DNA from: an uncultured Parasphingopyxis sp.
GTDB taxonomy: Bacteria > Pseudomonadota > Alphaproteobacteria > Sphingomonadales > Sphingomonadaceae
Direction: 5' to 3'
Length of the DNA: 9,488 nt
NCBI GenBank assembly: GCA_905479515.1
Contig: CAJQMX010000081.1
Location: 1-9,488 of the forward strand
The position numbers were made by a program, and so were the translations under genes. Under the pieces are notes generated by a model. The model was not told the origin of the DNA, did not search any database, and saw only the letters and a list, made by a program, of their open reading frames with translations. Of the stretch, positions 5,749-9,488 are shown in pieces (position 1 is the first letter of the stretch; each line of letters begins with the position of its first letter).

Positions 5749-8204
5749 TGGCGACGGTCGCGCCAGAAAGCCGGGACAGGCACCCCAAGGCAAGCCAATT
5801 TGCTGACCGGACCTTGGTCGGGCTGGTCATCATTGCCGGTATAGGCTCTGCACTGCTGCTGATGTTTCTTTTGGAAAGTCCGCTATTCGCAGCGGGCTTT
5901 GCGGCGCTTTTCCTGTCCGCACTGGGCATAGCGATGGTTATGACCCGGCGGCGGCCCTTGGCGGCAGCGGCGATAACCGGTCCCGATCGCGCGCTGATCC
6001 GGGCGGCGATTGAAGGCGCAGGAACGCCAATCGTCGTTACTGACAGGCAAGGCATACTGGTCGCCGCGAACAGTGTTTTCGAGAAAGACTTTCATGGTGC
6101 GCCCACACCGCCAAGCCTGCCCTTTGGCGAAGAGGGCGTTGAGCGACTGACCCATGCGGGGCGCACAGCGTGGCGTGACGGGCAGGGCAACGCACCTGCG
6201 CTCAAAACACCGCAGGGCAGTTACGATGCGTTCGTTGAACGGGGCGGCGAAAAGGGTGATTTCCTGATCTGGCGGTTCGCGCCAGCCACGGGAACCGACT
6301 TGATCGGCGATGCGCGGCGCATGATTGAGAGCCCCGCCGGCAATGCGCTGGGTATAGCGGGTGTCATGGCCGTGCTGGTAAACGGCAAAGGCCAGATGAT
6401 TGCGGCAAACCAGGTTTTTCGACAGCGCGCTCTTGGCTCTACCCAGGAACGCTTACGGACGCGCGAATTCACCGATATTCTGGAAACCGGCGAAGATCAT
6501 CTGTTGCGCATTGCGCGGGAAGGCGAAGGCGGTGCCCCGTTGCGGTTGGTGCAAGTACCGTTGCCAACGGGATCACAAGATTCAGAATCGCTGTTGTTCT
6601 TCCTGCTTGACGAAATTCCGGGATCTGGTGGATCGGCTGATCGTGAGAACATTCATGCCCTGCTCGGCATGTTGCCACTTGGCCTTGCTCTGGCTGAGCG
6701 GGATGGCCGGTTTCTGTACATGAATGAAGCGTTTCGGCGGGCCGCAGGGCTGGATGACGATGCCCGTCCCGTTTATCCGGGCGATCTTGTTGTCGATGAA
6801 GACAAGACCGCGGTGGCCAATGCTGTCCGGCGTTTCTCCAACAGCGCCTCAATCTCTGCCGACATCGCCTTGCGCCTGAAAAGCCAGCCGGATGAAACCG
6901 TTGCGATGACCGTGGCGGGCGCATCGGGGCTGGGCGATGCCGCCGTTCTTTTGAGCCTGAAGGACAATAGCGAGGACGAGAAGCTGAAGCGTCAAGTTTC
7001 CCAGGCCACCAAGATGCAGGCGGTGGGGCAGCTGGCTGGCGGCGTGGCGCATGATTTCAACAATATCCTGACCGCGATTATCGGTCATTGTGATCTGATG
7101 CTGCTGCGCCACACCCCCGGGGATGGCGACTATGACGATATTCAGCAGGTTAAATCCAATTCCAACCGGGCTGCCGGATTGACGCGTCAATTGCTTGCCT
7201 TTTCGCGGCAGCAGACGTTGCGACCACAAATCCTGCAGTTGCCCGATGTTGTGTCAGAAGTCTCCAACCTGCTTAAACGCTTGCTTGATGAAACGGTGAC
7301 GCTCGAAATCCGTCATGGCCGAAATCTTGGTGCGATCCGTGCTGACCCGGGCCAGCTTGAACAGGTTATCGTGAATCTTGCCGTCAATGCGCGGGACGCG
7401 ATCCAGTCATCCCAAAAGGATGGTGGGCGAGGGACGCTAACTTTGGAAACATTCGCTGTTTCGAGTGCCGAGGTAGAAGCGATGGGGCATGAAATAATGC
7501 CGTCCACCGAATATACGGCGTTCCGCGTCACCGATACGGGCATCGGTATCGATCCGGATTCCCTCTCAAAGATATTCGAGCCTTTCTACACAACCAAGGA
7601 AGTCGGGAAGGGAACTGGCCTCGGGCTGTCGACCGTTTATGGCATCGTCAAACAGTCTGGCGGCTATATTTTCGCCGATTCGGAACTGGGGAAGGGGACG
7701 GTTTTCACCATTTACCTTCCCGTCCATCGCGGTGAAATTGATGAAAATGCCGAACTGGCGAGCGGCCCGGTCACCAGCAAAGCCAGGCAGAAAGTCCCGG
7801 TACGAACCTCACCGAATGTCAGTGCTGAACCATGGGGCAGCGGTACGATTCTGGTCGTCGAAGATGAAGACATGGTCCGCGCCGTCGCCGAGCGTGCATT
7901 GACCCGCCAGGGATATAGCGTGGTAACCGCAGAGGATGGTGAGGCCGCGTTGGAGATTATTGCGGAGCGCACGGATTTTGATCTGATCCTGTCAGATGTC
8001 GTTATGCCGGGAATGGACGGCCCGACAATGGCCCGCGAACTGCGCGAGACATTGCCACATATCCCGATTCTCTTCATGTCCGGTTACGCGGAAGAACAGC
8101 TGCGCAAGTCCATCAATATCGAGCAAGTGCATTTTCTTCCCAAGCCCTTTTCCGTACAACAGCTTGCTGAAGCCGTCGGATCCATATTGAGCAAGGCAAA
8201 ATAG
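5748..8204 (+). CDS. cckA: Hybrid sensor histidine kinase CckA
   Basis: CckA is the membrane hybrid kinase at the top of the alphaproteobacterial cell-cycle phosphorelay; it phosphorylates ChpT, which passes phosphate to CtrA and CpdR. The 818-residue protein has two membrane helices (about 23-42 and 46-66), then three segments with PAS-like openings at about 84, 204 and 303. The dimerisation/phosphoacceptor domain (421-485) has His435 in AVGQLAGGVAHDFNN. The ATPase domain (about 533-658) has the N box with Asn543 and Asn547, DTGIG at 596-600, FEPFYTT at 610-616 and GTGLGLS at 622-628. The receiver domain (700-815) has acidic Glu705/Asp706, phosphoacceptor Asp750 in LILSDVVMPG, Ser778 and Lys799. 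The AVGQLAGG..HDFNNILTAI box, TVYGIVKQSGGYI and SGYAEEQ wording closely match CckA, which separates it from generic hybrid kinases. Start ATG 5748 overlaps the DUF2062 stop. No key residue is lost. ChpT, CtrA and CpdR are not in the window. Confidence 0.95.
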   Translation: MATVAPESRDRHPKASQFADRTLVGLVIIAGIGSALLLMFLLESPLFAAGFAALFLSALGIAMVMTRRRPLAAAAITGPDRALIRAAIEGAGTPIVVTDRQGILVAANSVFEKDFHGAPTPPSLPFGEEGVERLTHAGRTAWRDGQGNAPALKTPQGSYDAFVERGGEKGDFLIWRFAPATGTDLIGDARRMIESPAGNALGIAGVMAVLVNGKGQMIAANQVFRQRALGSTQERLRTREFTDILETGEDHLLRIAREGEGGAPLRLVQVPLPTGSQDSESLLFFLLDEIPGSGGSADRENIHALLGMLPLGLALAERDGRFLYMNEAFRRAAGLDDDARPVYPGDLVVDEDKTAVANAVRRFSNSASISADIALRLKSQPDETVAMTVAGASGLGDAAVLLSLKDNSEDEKLKRQVSQATKMQAVGQLAGGVAHDFNNILTAIIGHCDLMLLRHTPGDGDYDDIQQVKSNSNRAAGLTRQLLAFSRQQTLRPQILQLPDVVSEVSNLLKRLLDETVTLEIRHGRNLGAIRADPGQLEQVIVNLAVNARDAIQSSQKDGGRGTLTLETFAVSSAEVEAMGHEIMPSTEYTAFRVTDTGIGIDPDSLSKIFEPFYTTKEVGKGTGLGLSTVYGIVKQSGGYIFADSELGKGTVFTIYLPVHRGEIDENAELASGPVTSKARQKVPVRTSPNVSAEPWGSGTILVVEDEDMVRAVAERALTRQGYSVVTAEDGEAALEIIAERTDFDLILSDVVMPGMDGPTMARELRETLPHIPILFMSGYAEEQLRKSINIEQVHFLPKPFSVQQLAEAVGSILSKAK

Positions 8205-8275
8205 CCGCAACATGCTGACAGGTTATTCTTGGGCTCTCTTTATCAACAGTCGATATGGCGATAACTAACGGCATC

Positions 8276-8632
8276 ATGGCAGCACCACGAATTCTCATTG
8301 TCGAAGACGAATCCCTCATCGCGATGATGCTCGAAGATTTTGTCGAGACGCTCGGATATACGCTGGGCGATACCGCTGAAACTCTTGAAGCGGGCCTGGC
8401 GGCGGTTGAAGCTGGGGCGTTCGATGCCGCTGTTCTGGACGTTAATCTGCGGGACCGGAAAGCGAGCTGGCCGATCGCCGATGCGCTGGCCGACAAGGGG
8501 GTCCCTTTTTTCTTTACGAGCGGTGCCGATCTCGAACTGCCGCCGGAACGCCACCAGAATCGTTTCTTGCTTGGCAAGCCCTTCACCCTTCACGGTCTTG
8601 ACGACGCCTTGAAAAGATTGCTCGCGGACTGA
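8276..8632 (+). CDS. Single-domain response regulator
   Basis: The 118-residue protein consists of one receiver domain and no output domain. Visible residues are the acidic Glu10-Asp11 in RILIVEDES, phosphoacceptor Asp55 in AVLDVNL, Thr81 in PFFFTSGAD and Lys101 in LGKPF, so it should accept phosphate. The LDVNL strand and PFxF segment resemble the alphaproteobacterial stand-alone receivers with a PFxFATGY motif (SdrG/MrrA type), but here that motif reads FFFTSGAD, so membership is only suggested. It does not read like CpdR or DivK. Start: ATG 8276 gives a compact domain; an in-frame ATG at 8255 would add seven residues. Neither has a clear ribosome binding site. It follows cckA by 71 bases in the same direction without an obvious terminator between them, so co-transcription is possible. 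A role as phosphate donor or sink for CckA or another kinase is inference from position only. Confidence 0.88.
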   Translation: MAAPRILIVEDESLIAMMLEDFVETLGYTLGDTAETLEAGLAAVEAGAFDAAVLDVNLRDRKASWPIADALADKGVPFFFTSGADLELPPERHQNRFLLGKPFTLHGLDDALKRLLAD

Positions 8633-8638
8633 ATTGTT

Positions 8639-8653
8639 GTTCCCCTCTTGTTC
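8639..8653 (+). promoter_or_regulatory. LexA binding site (SOS box) of recA
   Basis: The sequence is GTTC, seven bases, GTTC, exactly the direct-repeat SOS box known for alphaproteobacterial LexA. It lies 73 bases before the recA start in a short intergenic region. The second GTTC also pairs with GAAC at 8659-8662 to make GTTC-N5-GAAC. A poor -35/-10 pair, TTGTTC 8648-8653 and TATACA 8669-8674 (15-base spacing), would place the box over the promoter, but that promoter is a weak guess. Confidence 0.85.
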
Positions 8654-8710
8654 TTATGGAACAAAGCATATACAAAGATCTCAGCGTTGAACGATCGGCG
8701 CAGAGCTTCT

Positions 8711-8716
8711 AGGAGG
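8711..8716 (+). promoter_or_regulatory. Ribosome binding site of recA
   Basis: AGGAGG is a full Shine-Dalgarno match ten bases before ATG 8727. It favours this start over the in-frame ATG 8775. Confidence 0.8.
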
Positions 8717-8726
8717 GAAAAAGGCA

Positions 8727-9488
8727 ATGGCAGCCCATCTCAAAGTCATCGATTCCGGCGGAAAAAAAGATAATATGGACAGGGAAAAGGCGCTAGACGC
8801 CGCACTTGCACAGATTGACCGGGCCTTTGGTAAAGGCTCTGCAATGAAATTGGGGTCGCGCGAAGCGATCGAGATCGACTCGGTTTCGACCGGATCGCTC
8901 GGTCTGGACATTGCGCTGGGTATTGGCGGCCTTCCGCGCGGCCGGATTATTGAAATCTACGGCCCGGAAAGCTCAGGCAAGACAACGCTCGCACTGCACA
9001 CGATTGCTGAAGCGCAAAAGGCGGGCGGCACCGCAGCCTTTATCGACGCAGAACATGCGCTGGATCCCGGTTATGCGAAAAAACTCGGCGTCGACATTGA
9101 TGAGCTGATCGTTTCGCAGCCCGATACTGGTGAGCAGGCGCTGGAGATTGCTGATACGCTGGTGCGTTCCAATGCGGTCGATATTCTCGTCGTCGATTCC
9201 GTGGCCGCTTTGGTTCCACGCGCGGAAATTGAAGGCGAAATGGGCGATAGTCATGTCGGACTTCAGGCCCGGCTGATGAGCCAGGCGCTTCGCAAGCTGA
9301 CCGGTTCGATCAACCGTTCGCAGTGCATGGTCGTTTTCATCAACCAGATCCGCATGAAGATTGGTGTGATGTATGGCAGCCCTGAAACGACCTCGGGCGG
9401 CAATGCGCTGAAATTCTATGCCAGTGTCCGGCTCGATATTCGCCGGATCGGACAGATCAAGGATCGCGACGAGATTGTCGGCAATACG
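8727..9488 (+). CDS. recA: Recombinase RecA, 3' end missing
   Basis: The first 254 codons of recA are present, open to the last base of the window. RecA forms filaments on single-stranded DNA, drives strand exchange and triggers LexA self-cleavage. Visible features are the N-terminal helix ([22 protein letters not shown]), Walker A GPESSGKT at 79-86, catalytic Glu109 in DAEHALD, Walker B LVVDS with Asp157, loop L1 around [10 protein letters not shown] (170-178), and Gln207 in [10 protein letters not shown] opening loop L2. Residue numbers run 13 ahead of E. coli RecA because the N-terminus is longer ([16 protein letters not shown]). ATG 8727 is chosen for the AGGAGG before it; the internal ATG 8775 would give an N-terminus of E. 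coli-like length but lacks a good ribosome binding site. Its own upstream region with a LexA box indicates DNA-damage control independent of the cckA run. Confidence 0.98.
   Translation, partial: MAAHLKVIDSGGKKDNMDREKALDAALAQIDRAFGKGSAMKLGSREAIEIDSVSTGSLGLDIALGIGGLPRGRIIEIYGPESSGKTTLALHTIAEAQKAGGTAAFIDAEHALDPGYAKKLGVDIDELIVSQPDTGEQALEIADTLVRSNAVDILVVDSVAALVPRAEIEGEMGDSHVGLQARLMSQALRKLTGSINRSQCMVVFINQIRMKIGVMYGSPETTSGGNALKFYASVRLDIRRIGQIKDRDEIVGNT

Noticed and set aside
8205..8275. Terminator or promoter between cckA and the receiver gene
   Set aside because: I found no stable hairpin with a T run and no convincing -35/-10 pair in these 71 bases.
8276..8632. Calling the single-domain receiver CpdR or DivK because it follows cckA
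   Set aside because: Its LDVNL strand and PFFFTSGAD segment do not resemble the CpdR or DivK sequences as I know them; position alone is not enough.
8658..8688. Possible EcfG (general stress) promoter GGAAC ... CGTT upstream of recA
   Set aside because: The spacing is 22 bases; the known spacing is about 16-17.

Overview
The window looks like chromosomal core sequence from an alphaproteobacterium, most likely a sphingomonad. Three things point there: a CckA-type hybrid histidine kinase, an SOS box of the alphaproteobacterial GTTC-N7-GTTC type in front of recA, and the gene order dapA-smpB-DUF2062-cckA-recA. The order is remembered, not searched. I see no tRNA, rRNA, CRISPR array, insertion sequence, integrase or obvious foreign island, and the window is densely coding.

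Layout. Bases 1-711 (+) hold the 3' part of a PPK2-family polyphosphate kinase. Next comes a small lipoprotein gene, 772-1205 (+), whose reading frame is broken near 906-914; its second half carries an EF-hand-like loop. On the minus strand lies a coupled pair, 3711-1696 (soluble lytic transglycosylase) and 1696-1202 (GreB-type elongation factor), joined by a TAATG stop/start overlap. A 92-base divergent region separates slt from a plus-strand run: dapA (3804-4685), smpB (4689-5171), a DUF2062 membrane protein (5197-5748), cckA (5748-8204, joined to the previous gene by TGATG) and a single-domain response regulator (8276-8632). After an intergenic stretch holding the SOS box, recA begins at 8727 and runs off the end.

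How the genes may work together. DapA feeds diaminopimelate and lysine synthesis, and Slt turns over the peptidoglycan that contains diaminopimelate, so the divergent region sits between wall synthesis and wall remodelling. SmpB (ribosome rescue) and CckA (master cell-cycle phosphorelay) lie close together in one direction with a small membrane protein between them. The receiver protein after CckA is a candidate phosphorelay partner by position only. recA appears to be its own LexA-controlled unit.

I did not find a clearly new multi-gene system. The observations most worth a second look are the frameshifted EF-hand-like lipoprotein gene, the three PAS-like segments of CckA, the DUF2062-CckA coupling, the slt-greB coupling and the atypical receiver protein.
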